DNA of 5,889 nucleotides. Source: GCA-020345945 sp964596985. Its GTDB lineage: Archaea > Thermoproteota > Bathyarchaeia > RBG-16-48-13 > GCA-020345945. Location: contig CAZQWG010000021.1 of the NCBI GenBank assembly GCA_964596985.1, forward strand, positions 1-5,889. Direction: 5' to 3'. Positions 1-5,546 of this stretch are shown here, in pieces; the stretch's first letter is position 1, and each line of letters starts with the position of its first letter. The notes under the pieces were generated by a model. That model was given only the letters and a program-made list of their open reading frames with translations, was not told where the DNA came from and did no database searches. A program made the translations under genes and the position numbers.

Positions 1-45
1 GTGATGGTCGCCGGACTCAAGTAAAAGTGCCTCCGGAAAAGCCGG

Positions 46-958
46 GGCGGTTCATTTCGGTGGTTGGTTGGATTTTCGCTAGACGATCCGGTCCCGGATG
101 ATTCCAGTTTGTCGGTGTTCCGAGACCGATTGGGAGAAGAGCGTTTTCAACGTCTGTTTGCTAGTCTTGTGCGCCAGTACAAGGAGCAGGGACTGCTAGG
201 CCAACGACTGAAGCTGATGGATGCGACCCACATCATAGCTAATGTAGCAGTACCGAGCACGATCAATCTCCTTCGGGATGGCCGGCGGCGTGTGCTAAAG
301 CGAATTGAGGAAAGGCGTGGCAGGCAGGAGGATCTGGAAGCGTTTCGTCCGGATGGACGGACCCATCTTCGTTACAGCAAGGAACAGTTAGCTGAAGAGG
401 TGACAAGACCAGGGGACTTGTCGTTAAGGTTAAGGGGACGTACCCGGAAGTCGAGGAGGAGATTGCTCTTTTGGAAGAGGTGGTGAATCCGAAAGGCCAG
501 CGCACACTGGTCAGTCTAGTTGACCCGGATGCACGGTTTGGCCACAAGACTGTAACGAGACGGATCAGCTGATCTACCCACGAGGGGAGAGGTCGATTGG
601 GAAAGCCCGTTCTCGGAAAGGGAGTCTTTACTACTTTTCCACCACCGACTGTGGACAATGTGAGAGGGGAAGCTGTTACCGGGACAAGAAAGGACGGGTA
701 AGCGTGTATCTGACTGATGGGGAGAAGGGGAGACGGATGATCCCGAAGGAGAGGATGGAGCAAGCGGTGGTGGAACGGTAGGAGGTTGAACGAAAGTTTG
801 GTCAGGCGAAGCGACATCATTGTCTGGGCAAAGCACGGTATCGAGGAAGGTGGCGGGTAGCTATACAGACGCTAATGACCTTTTTCGTGATCAACGCCAA
901 GCGAATGGTCAAACTGCTGAGGGAGAGATCCCAAAGGGTCTTTTTAGCCCCAGGTTGA
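46..958 (+). pseudogene. Degenerate IS1182-like DDE transposase
   Basis: This is a broken cut-and-paste transposase. Frame 1 carries the N-terminal homology (FRWLVGFSLDDPVPDDSSL, then SVFRDRLG, and LKLMDATHIIAN at about 211-240). This matches the conserved N-terminal domain of IS1182/IS5-type transposases. Near position 400 the homology moves to frame 3 (TYPEVEEEIALLEE, then LVDPDARFGHK ending near 548). It then resumes in frame 2 (a Cys-containing segment DCGQCERGSC at about 647-676, then EVERKFGQAKRHHCLGKARY at 782-841) and ends at TGA 956-958. The expected segment between DPDARFG and the Cys-rich part, with the GYK and DKGY-like catalytic surroundings, is missing, so there is an internal deletion near 550-560. 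A TAG interrupts frame 2 at 779-781. A stop at 22-24 precedes the homology, so the N-terminus is lost or lies in another frame. Family membership is recognised from motifs; assignment to IS1182 rather than a neighbouring IS5-like group is less certain. Confidence 0.8.
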
Positions 959-1083
959 TGGAGAATGAGCCATTTGGGGGTGTAGTTGGTCCGAGAACTA
1001 TCCCGGATTGTCCACAGATGGGTAATGAGGACTGGGAGGCAGGAAAACTGTCTCTCGAGGCAGCCATAATGGCAGAGGGAAGG

Positions 1084-1302
1084 CACTTTTTCAGAGCTCT
1101 CGATGTACCGTCGTATTACTTCCGCCGTTACCTCGTCTCCAAGCGATCGTACAAAGTATCCGTCGTTCCACAACTCCCCTCCCCACAGCTCCTCTTTCAC
1201 TCCTGGATAGCGTCGAAATACCTCCCGCGCAGAGACACTCTTGAGAATCTGTACCACTTCGCTCGGACTGTACCTCGGAGGACTCGACAAAAAGACGTGG
1301 AG
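1084..1302 (-). pseudogene. tnpA: IS200/IS605 TnpA remnant, C-terminal half
   Basis: Read on the minus strand, the segment starting LHVFLSSPPRYSPSEVVQIL and continuing through KSVSAREVF, ELWGGELWNDGYF and EVIRRYIES matches the C-terminal half of Y1 (HUH single-strand) transposases. The presumed catalytic tyrosine is in RRYIE, codon 1105-1107. Only the second His of the HUH motif (LHVF) remains; the usual YHLVW...KYR N-terminal half is absent in all three minus frames. The remnant is clearly a different copy from the intact tnpA at 2780-3214: it has SSPPRYSPSEV where the intact copy has SFPPKYSITKV. Its tail is unlike that copy and has no close stop. It converges tail-to-tail with the IS1182-like remnant. 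The 5' side is fused in frame to an unrelated gene start (1303-1476). It is not functional because it lacks half of the active site. Confidence 0.8.
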
Positions 1303-1476
1303 CCTGGGGGACTGATTGTAGAACTTCTGTGTTGGCGGTCGCGTGGTGACAAGCTCAACGCCCAAGAGCCGGCAACATATTCAAGGCCATTCTGGCAAAT
1401 AGAGACTCGCTACCACCACAAGCGTTTTGCCAGCCAACCCTCTGACAAAACGATCAACAGATCACATATCTGTCAT
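1303..1476 (-). pseudogene. 5' end of an unidentified, decayed gene
   Basis: An ATG at 1476-1474 follows a strong ribosome binding site. The frame reads MTDM, stop, SVDRFVRGLAGKTLVVVAS, then LYLPEWP, stop, ICCRLLGVELVTTRPPTQKFYNQ, and runs without a frame change into the TnpA remnant. Both stops are TGA (codons 5 and 32). The hydrophobic stretch TLVVVASLYL looks like a buried beta strand, and the GLAGKTLVVVAS and LGVELVTTRP segments look like normal protein. I do not recognise the family. It begins about 115 bp downstream of the stop codon of the enolase-superfamily gene on the same strand, with the same style of ribosome binding site. It may therefore be a third gene of that operon, truncated by an IS-related event. 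Chance coding appearance cannot be excluded; the ribosome binding site is the main argument. Confidence 0.4.
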
Positions 1477-1487
1477 ATCACCCCCTC
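1477..1487 (-). promoter_or_regulatory. Strong ribosome binding site for the decayed gene
   Basis: On the minus strand GAGGGGGTGAT directly precedes the ATG at 1476. It is close to the full anti-16S consensus AGGAGGTGAT. It resembles the AGGGGGT site of the gene at 2704, with the same 4-nt spacing from the G-run to ATG. This is the best sign that a real gene once started here. Confidence 0.55.
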
Positions 1488-1548
1488 GTTAGTGGTATTT
1501 GGAACTTCGTGCTCACACTCTTGCAGAGCCCGCTGATTCCCTATATGT

Positions 1549-1580
1549 ATACTTATGTAGTGAGCAAAGGCAATAAGTAT
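1549..1580. repeat. 8-bp inverted repeat downstream of the enolase-family gene
   Basis: ATACTTAT at 1549-1556 is perfectly complementary to ATAAGTAT at 1573-1580, with a 16-nt spacer. It lies 12 bp past the stop codon of the minus-strand gene ending at 1592. It is AT-rich with no following T-run, so it is a poor intrinsic terminator. It could be an operator-like or mRNA 3'-end stem, or chance. Confidence 0.25.
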
Positions 1581-1591
1581 GTAACACGCCT

Positions 1592-2704
1592 TTAAATACG
1601 ATATTGTCCTAGCTTATCCCAATCAATAACCACCCCTAAACCGTGCGAAGGACCAAGCTTGACTTTCGCAGCATAAGCTTCAATGGGGCTGACAATGATG
1701 TCATCTACGGCTCGAGCCAGAGGAGAACCATGACATCCTCTTACCACATTGGGCAGAGTGGCTGCGAATTGGTGCACAGCGGCAAGCCCCAACCCTGAAG
1801 GAGTAGAACTTCCAGGCTGTATTCCTAGGCCAGCTGCATTACAGATCGCTGCTATCTGGCGCGCCATTGTAATGCCGCCCAACATAGGGAGTTTAAGATG
1901 TATTGCATCGGCTGCTCCCATATTAGCAACTCGAAGTACATCTGCTGGATGACCAATGCTCTCCTCGACCAGAATACCTACAGAAACTCTTTCTCTCAGT
2001 CGCGCAAGATCTTCAAGCTGATGCCGAGGAAGCGGTTGCTCTACCCAGTCCACACCGAAATCCGACATTATCGGAAGAACCTCCATCGCTGTCTTGAATG
2101 TGTAAGCTTCTGTCACATCGACTTTCAAACTCACTTTTGATCCGCATGCTTGATAGACGGCCTGGATAACATCAAGATCCCTTTGAGGCCCAACAGGATG
2201 TCCACCCTTCAATTCAACTTGGTTGCAGCCTTTGTGCACTGCCTTCAACGCGAACTTTGCCGCATCATCAGGATCCATTAATCCAATGCCAAATCCGGGA
2301 CCTTCTACTGCAATTTCAGTGCGCCAACATCCTCCAAGGTATTTACATGCAGGTAATTCTAAAGCGTGCCCTATTAAATCATAAAGAGCCATATCAATTG
2401 CAGCCTTTGCTGAATAATGGCCGCTAGCAACTTCATCCATCGCTTGCCACACTCCGGCAATATCAAAAGGATCCATGCCAATGAGTGGTCGAGCTAAGTA
2501 TTCTCTAAGTACCTGTTCATGCGCCTCTCGAACCGTGGAATTCCACTTTGGTTCACTAACAGCCTCACCAAATCCGTCTACATCGGCGTCCGTCTTTATA
2601 TGAACTACAACATTTTCAAGAGCTGAAAGAGTCAAAGTAGCCATATGGTGCATCTCGTGGTACGGAATTCTGTAAGGAATAACGTCTATCTCTGTGATCT
2701 TCAT
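1592..2704 (-). CDS. Mandelate racemase/muconate lactonizing enzyme family protein
   Basis: This is a 370-residue enolase-superfamily enzyme of usual length for the group and probably cytoplasmic. Such enzymes abstract the proton next to a carboxylate and use a Mg2+ ion to stabilise the enolate, giving racemisation, epimerisation, dehydration or cycloisomerisation. The N-terminal capping domain covers about residues 1-125 (MKITEIDVIPYRIPY, DGFGEAV), with AAIDMALYDLIGHALELP near 101-118. The barrel follows. K166 in VELKGG is the likely base. D196 (LKVDVTEA), E222 (WVEQPL) and E247 (LVEESI) are the likely metal ligands. K271 (HLKLPMLGG) is the opposite Lys, as in the muconate-lactonizing subgroup. 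The usual KxK motif reads ExK here (E164), and the third ligand is Glu rather than the common Asp of this subgroup. The start ATG at 2704 has AGGGGGT four bases upstream. The substrate is unknown; an epimerase or dehydratase of a hydroxy, amino or sugar acid is as likely as a lactonizing enzyme. Confidence 0.93.
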   Translation of the reverse strand: MKITEIDVIPYRIPYHEMHHMATLTLSALENVVVHIKTDADVDGFGEAVSEPKWNSTVREAHEQVLREYLARPLIGMDPFDIAGVWQAMDEVASGHYSAKAAIDMALYDLIGHALELPACKYLGGCWRTEIAVEGPGFGIGLMDPDDAAKFALKAVHKGCNQVELKGGHPVGPQRDLDVIQAVYQACGSKVSLKVDVTEAYTFKTAMEVLPIMSDFGVDWVEQPLPRHQLEDLARLRERVSVGILVEESIGHPADVLRVANMGAADAIHLKLPMLGGITMARQIAAICNAAGLGIQPGSSTPSGLGLAAVHQFAATLPNVVRGCHGSPLARAVDDIIVSPIEAYAAKVKLGPSHGLGVVIDWDKLGQYRI

Positions 2705-2708
2705 TGCT

Positions 2709-2715
2709 ACCCCCT
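2709..2715 (-). promoter_or_regulatory. Ribosome binding site of the enolase-family gene
   Basis: On the minus strand AGGGGGT sits four bases before the ATG at 2704-2702, which supports that start. Only about 47 bp separate the ATG from the hairpin at 2752-2777. Any dedicated promoter would have to lie in that short AT-rich interval or inside the IS element. Confidence 0.6.
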
Positions 2716-2751
2716 ATGATAATCTCTCGATATTCCTCTTATTTAGTAAAG

Positions 2752-2777
2752 AAGCCCCGCCCTTCCGGGCGGGGCTT
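2752..2777 (-). terminator. Strong hairpin at the 3' end of tnpA (IS right end/terminator)
   Basis: An 11-bp perfect stem (AAGCCCCGCCC at 2752-2762 pairing with GGGCGGGGCTT at 2767-2777) closes a TTCC tetraloop. It begins two bases past the tnpA stop codon (2780-2782). On the minus strand it is followed by CTTTACTAAAT, a short T-rich tail. IS200/IS605 elements carry subterminal hairpins that TnpA recognises as single-stranded DNA, so this is probably both the element's right-end structure and an intrinsic terminator. The hairpin is GC-rich and nearly symmetrical, so it could stop transcription in both directions. Confidence 0.7.
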
Positions 2778-2779
2778 TC

Positions 2780-3214
2780 TCAGATCAGCGGTAGCTGCTC
2801 TGGCCTCTTCGCTGTGTCTTTATGAAAACGGATGTATTGCCTGATCACATCCGTCGTTATCTGATCCCCAACCGTTGTTCGGGCAAAGTAACCGTCCTCC
2901 CAGAATTCTCCGCCCCACAATTCTTCCTGCACCTCGGGGAACTCCTCTCGTATCTCCCTCGCACTTACTGCTTTGAGTATCCCTACCACCTTCGTAATCG
3001 AGTACTTCGGCGGAAAACTGATGAAAACGTGAACATGATCCTTCGCTACCTCCAGCTCCATGATCTCAAAACCATGGTGCAGTCCTATCTCGTGAAACAG
3101 CTCTTTCACCCGCTCTCGTATCTCTCCTCGCAGAACCCCCTTCCGGTACTTGGGAGCCCATACCAAATGGTAACTGGTATCGTACACACTGTGGCTGGCC
3201 CGCTTCATCACCAT
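2780..3214 (-). CDS. tnpA: IS200/IS605 family transposase TnpA (intact)
   Basis: This is a 144-residue Y1 HUH transposase of normal family length. It moves one DNA strand by cutting at hairpin-marked ends and forming a phosphotyrosine link. Visible motifs are YHLVWAPKYRKGVL (15-28), the HUH pair H60-V61-H62 within KDHVHVFISFPPKYS, SAREIREEFPEV, LWGGEFWEDGYF (99-110) and the catalytic tyrosine Y127 in VIRQYIRFHK. All active-site residues are present, so the protein is probably functional. Two starts are possible: ATG at 3214 or the ATG two codons later (3208). No strong ribosome binding site marks either, as is common for these weakly expressed genes. The gene is flanked by related hairpins at 3251-3293 and 2752-2777. 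No intact tnpB accompanies it. It sits between the TPP-enzyme gene and the enolase-superfamily gene, which share its strand. Confidence 0.95.
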   Translation of the reverse strand: MVMKRASHSVYDTSYHLVWAPKYRKGVLRGEIRERVKELFHEIGLHHGFEIMELEVAKDHVHVFISFPPKYSITKVVGILKAVSAREIREEFPEVQEELWGGEFWEDGYFARTTVGDQITTDVIRQYIRFHKDTAKRPEQLPLI

Positions 3215-3234
3215 GCCACTACCCTATCACAGTT

Positions 3235-3251
3235 TGCTGCCTACGGCAGCA
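3235..3251. repeat. Perfect 7-bp hairpin upstream of tnpA
   Basis: TGCTGCC (3235-3241) pairs with GGCAGCA (3245-3251) around a TAC loop. It lies about 20 bp upstream of the tnpA start, where IS200-type elements often carry a leader stem that limits translation or forms part of the left end. Its role is inferred from position only. Confidence 0.45.
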
Positions 3252-3293
3252 GCATTCTTATCCCCGCCCTTCCGGACGGAGCATGCGAATGCT
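3251..3293. repeat. Two-tier IS-end hairpin (left end of the tnpA element or right end of a tnpB remnant)
   Basis: The outer arms AGCATTC (3251-3257) and GAATGCT (3287-3293) are perfectly complementary. Inside them CCGCCC (3264-3269) pairs with GGACGG (3274-3279) around TTCC. The single C-A mismatch on the plus strand becomes a G-T/G-U wobble on the minus strand. The inner part, CCCCGCCCTTCCGG, is identical to that of the hairpin at 2755-2768 and in the same orientation. This is expected if one TnpA recognises both element ends. Because the possible tnpB tail lies just upstream on the minus strand, the structure could instead be that element's right end. Confidence 0.5.
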
Positions 3294-3460
3294 ATTCTTC
3301 GTCATTCAGCTGACTCGTCTACTTACACCCCTTTTCTTGTATGCTACTTTCCTTGTTTTAAACCACGAGCTTCATCACCCGTCCCCTCTTCGACTGCCAC
3401 TAGAACGTTTGCATGATTTAGCGCATGGGTTCTGTTGACCCCCGCCCCCCCTATGCAACC
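3294..3460 (-). pseudogene. Possible decayed tnpB 3' end with guide-RNA (omega/reRNA) scaffold
   Basis: On the minus strand, from about 3440 downward, one frame reads VNRTHALNHANVLVAVEEGT, then GDEARGLKQGK and a stop. The VAVEEGTGDEAR-type tail resembles the poorly conserved C-terminal tails of TnpB proteins, whose coding ends overlap the scaffold of the guide RNA. The same strand can form a stem-loop in which GCAT and GGG, separated by one extra A, pair with CCC and ATGC (plus positions 3423-3429 with 3449-3456). It is immediately followed by an IS-type hairpin (3251-3293), as at a tnpB right end. No zinc-ribbon or RuvC motifs are visible upstream, so the nuclease domain is absent. The identification rests on resemblance of the tail and on context; it is weak. 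Confidence 0.3.
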
Positions 3461-3785
3461 TAGTCCGGGTCTTGGAACCGGCTTGTTCCTTCACGCAACA
3501 GCTTCTCTACTATTCACAACGACACCAAACCGTAGATTTAGTATTGAATTGACCTTTCTACACGTTCAACTACCTCTCAGTTAAAGAACTGCTTTGCCAA
3601 GTCGCGTTGACCTTACCTCAATCTTTCTATGCAATGCAAAATCCCGCAGCCTTCTGCTCGCAATCTACTAAGCGAAACATCCTAACGACAACCCACACCT
3701 TTCTGTCACCACCATTATCACGCCTTTTGCTTGCACTTTTCATACACATACGCACATTTGCACTATGCTCATGCACAACACTCTC
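3461..3785. other. Gene-free stretch, probably decayed mobile DNA
   Basis: I see no convincing gene here. The plus strand is strongly pyrimidine-rich with few Gs, and the short plus-strand open frames have no ribosome binding site or protein-like composition. The minus strand is broken by stops in all frames; the longest protein-like run (about 3640-3780) has no recognisable motif. It separates the stop of the TPP-enzyme gene (3786) from the IS-related structures. No clear intrinsic terminator follows the TPP-enzyme gene. A short CCGG/CCGG stem (3465-3481) lies at the boundary. Confidence 0.5.
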
Positions 3786-5513
3786 TTAATATATGTGCTC
3801 CATTTTCCATCTCTCCGCTTTTTCAGCCCACGAAGGTACAGGAGGCACCAATTCATCTTCTGCTTTGATTTTCACGTCTACGAAAGCAGCACCGTCAGAA
3901 TTGAATACTTCCCGCAAAACGGGTCGGAGATCCTCCGGCTCTTTGATGCTATATGCTCTTAAGCCAAATCCTTCTGCAATCTTGGTATACTCCACTTCTG
4001 CGAAATCAGTCGCAAAGCATTTCCCTCCATAGCCGAAAAGAGTCTCTGCTCTTATCCAACCATAGCTTCCATTATTGAGGAGAATGACTTTAATATCACC
4101 CTGAATGCGTGTAATGGTTTCCAACTCTCCGCTCGTGAAGCCAAAACTACCATCGCCAGTGAGCGCAATTATGCAGCTGTTTGGTCTAGCAAAATGAGCT
4201 CCAACCGCTGCAGGTATGGCATATCCCAACGCACCGAGCGCATAATTAAATATCACTCTTCTCCCTGGGCCATTGCCTTTGTAAAATGCCGATGGATAAA
4301 TTGCACTTGTCCCCGGATCAGCAAGAATCACATGAGTCTTTGGGAGAGCCCCAGTAAATTCTGCCATAAATCTCATGGGGTGGATAAACTCACCTCCCGA
4401 ATTCATAAATCCATTCAGATATTCTTGATAAGCTTTTGCCTGTCTAATGATGTTTTTAATTCTCGGGATTTTTTTAAAGTCCCTTCGGGAGGTTCTTTCT
4501 TTCAAAGCTTTCAGAATCATTAGCAGAGTTGCCTTTGCGTCACCAATCAAGTTCACATCCGTCGGAAGAGTGTTGCCTACTTCGGCCTCGCTTATATCTA
4601 AATGCACTATACTCTTTCCATCACTTGGAGAAGGCAAGCGCCATTGATTCGTAGTAGCTGAATCGGTGTTACAGCCAATATAGAATAGCAGATCAGCTTC
4701 TTCAACAACGCTATTCGAGAAACTTGTGCCCCCTCGGGCTCCGATCACGCCAATTGACAACGGATGTGTTTCGCCAATGCTGCCTTTGCCGGTCATCGAT
4801 GTTGCAACTGGGATTGCAAGAAACTCGGCCAGCTCGGCAACCTCGTCCCAGGCTTGAGAAAATAACGTTCCCTGTCCACATATTAGAAGAGGTCGTTGTT
4901 TCTCAATAAGCAATTCCACTGCTTGTTGTATCTTTGAAGCCTCAGCCGAGGGCCTGTGACCAGGGTACCTTGAGAAATCCATTTGTGAGTATACATCAGG
5001 GTTTTCTATCCTTTCAGAGAACATATCCATAGGAATCCTGATATGGACTGGTCCAGGACGGCCAGAAGTCATAAGTCTAAAAGCCCTTCTCACGACAGCT
5101 GGTATTTCGAAAGCTTTGGTTATAGTCATAGTCTCCTTTGTAATAGACTTATAAAGTGATATCTGATCTAAACCTGTTAGCATATTCTGTTTCTCGGCAT
5201 ATAATGGTATGTCAGTAGTGAACACTAGCATAGGGACTGAAGCTCTGTATGCTTCGGCAACACCGGGAATCATGTGGGTGGACCCCACACTTGGACCCTC
5301 GCATATACCAGGTTTAAAAGCAAGGCGAGCATATGCGTCAGCCATAAATGCAGCGCTTCTTTCGTCCCTCGCTAAAACGTGCTTAATATCAGGGAAATCG
5401 TGCCAGCAATTATACCAAGGGAGAGTGGTTTCCCCTGGCAAACCAAAAACATGCTTGACATCGTACTTCCTCAACATTTCAAGCAACACCACTGCTGTCT
5501 TGCTAGTAGCCAT
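3786..5513 (-). CDS. Thiamine-diphosphate-dependent enzyme, acetolactate synthase-like
   Basis: This is a 575-residue enzyme with the three-domain layout of the acetolactate synthase/pyruvate oxidase group. Such enzymes decarboxylate or ligate 2-oxoacids through a thiamine-diphosphate carbanion, usually as cytoplasmic dimers or tetramers. The N-terminal Pyr domain has VFGLPGETTLPWYN (22-35), the conserved activating glutamate E51 in ARDERSAAFMADAYAR, and GPSVGSTHMIPGVAEAYRAS (73-92). The central domain has TGKGSIGETHPLSIGVIGARGG (241-262). The C-terminal PP domain has the Mg-diphosphate motif G453-D454-G455 through N480-N481 (GDGSFGFTSGELETITRI, LLNNGSYG), so the cofactor site is complete. 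The position of the active-site His of benzoylformate decarboxylase (His70) appears to be Gly. The chosen start, ATG 5513 (MATSKTAVV), has GGAGGGAG just upstream; an ATG 11 codons earlier has no such site. The exact substrate is unknown. It is on the same strand as the enolase-superfamily gene, with IS-derived DNA between. Confidence 0.93.
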   Translation of the reverse strand: MATSKTAVVLLEMLRKYDVKHVFGLPGETTLPWYNCWHDFPDIKHVLARDERSAAFMADAYARLAFKPGICEGPSVGSTHMIPGVAEAYRASVPMLVFTTDIPLYAEKQNMLTGLDQISLYKSITKETMTITKAFEIPAVVRRAFRLMTSGRPGPVHIRIPMDMFSERIENPDVYSQMDFSRYPGHRPSAEASKIQQAVELLIEKQRPLLICGQGTLFSQAWDEVAELAEFLAIPVATSMTGKGSIGETHPLSIGVIGARGGTSFSNSVVEEADLLFYIGCNTDSATTNQWRLPSPSDGKSIVHLDISEAEVGNTLPTDVNLIGDAKATLLMILKALKERTSRRDFKKIPRIKNIIRQAKAYQEYLNGFMNSGGEFIHPMRFMAEFTGALPKTHVILADPGTSAIYPSAFYKGNGPGRRVIFNYALGALGYAIPAAVGAHFARPNSCIIALTGDGSFGFTSGELETITRIQGDIKVILLNNGSYGWIRAETLFGYGGKCFATDFAEVEYTKIAEGFGLRAYSIKEPEDLRPVLREVFNSDGAAFVDVKIKAEDELVPPVPSWAEKAERWKMEHIY

Positions 5514-5517
5514 GATT

Positions 5518-5525
5518 CTCCCTCC
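5518..5525 (-). promoter_or_regulatory. Ribosome binding site deciding the TPP-enzyme start
   Basis: On the minus strand GGAGGGAG ends four bases before the ATG at 5513, with the core GGAGG seven bases away. This favours ATG 5513 over the in-frame ATG at 5546, whose upstream sequence has no purine-rich site at suitable distance. Confidence 0.8.
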
Positions 5526-5546
5526 GTAAAAGCGTTGAATCAACAA

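Noticed and set aside
263..836. Minus-strand open frames opposite the IS1182-like remnant
   Set aside because: Their composition is Pro/Ser-rich shadow sequence, while the plus strand has clear transposase motifs.
1378..1476. In-frame TGA codons as selenocysteine or recoded stops
   Set aside because: There is no recognisable SECIS-like stem after them, the frame runs into a truncated transposase, and decay explains both stops more simply.
820..1536. Long plus-strand open frame of 238 codons
   Set aside because: It is antisense to the TnpA remnant and overlaps the IS1182-like C-terminus in another frame; it has no ribosome binding site or recognisable motif.
3607..3962. Small plus-strand open frames of 60-65 codons
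   Set aside because: Low-complexity pyrimidine-rich sequence without ribosome binding sites; the second overlaps the real TPP-enzyme gene antisense.
1592..5513. Mandelate degradation pathway (mandelate racemase plus benzoylformate decarboxylase)
   Set aside because: The enolase-family protein has the Lys/Lys arrangement of the lactonizing subgroup rather than the racemase His-Asp dyad. The TPP enzyme lacks the decarboxylase's active-site His and Ser positions.
5514..5546. Longer 586-residue start of the TPP enzyme (MLIQRFYGGRI...)
   Set aside because: The extra 11 codons cover the ribosome binding site itself, and the upstream ATG has no good site; ATG 5513 is favoured.
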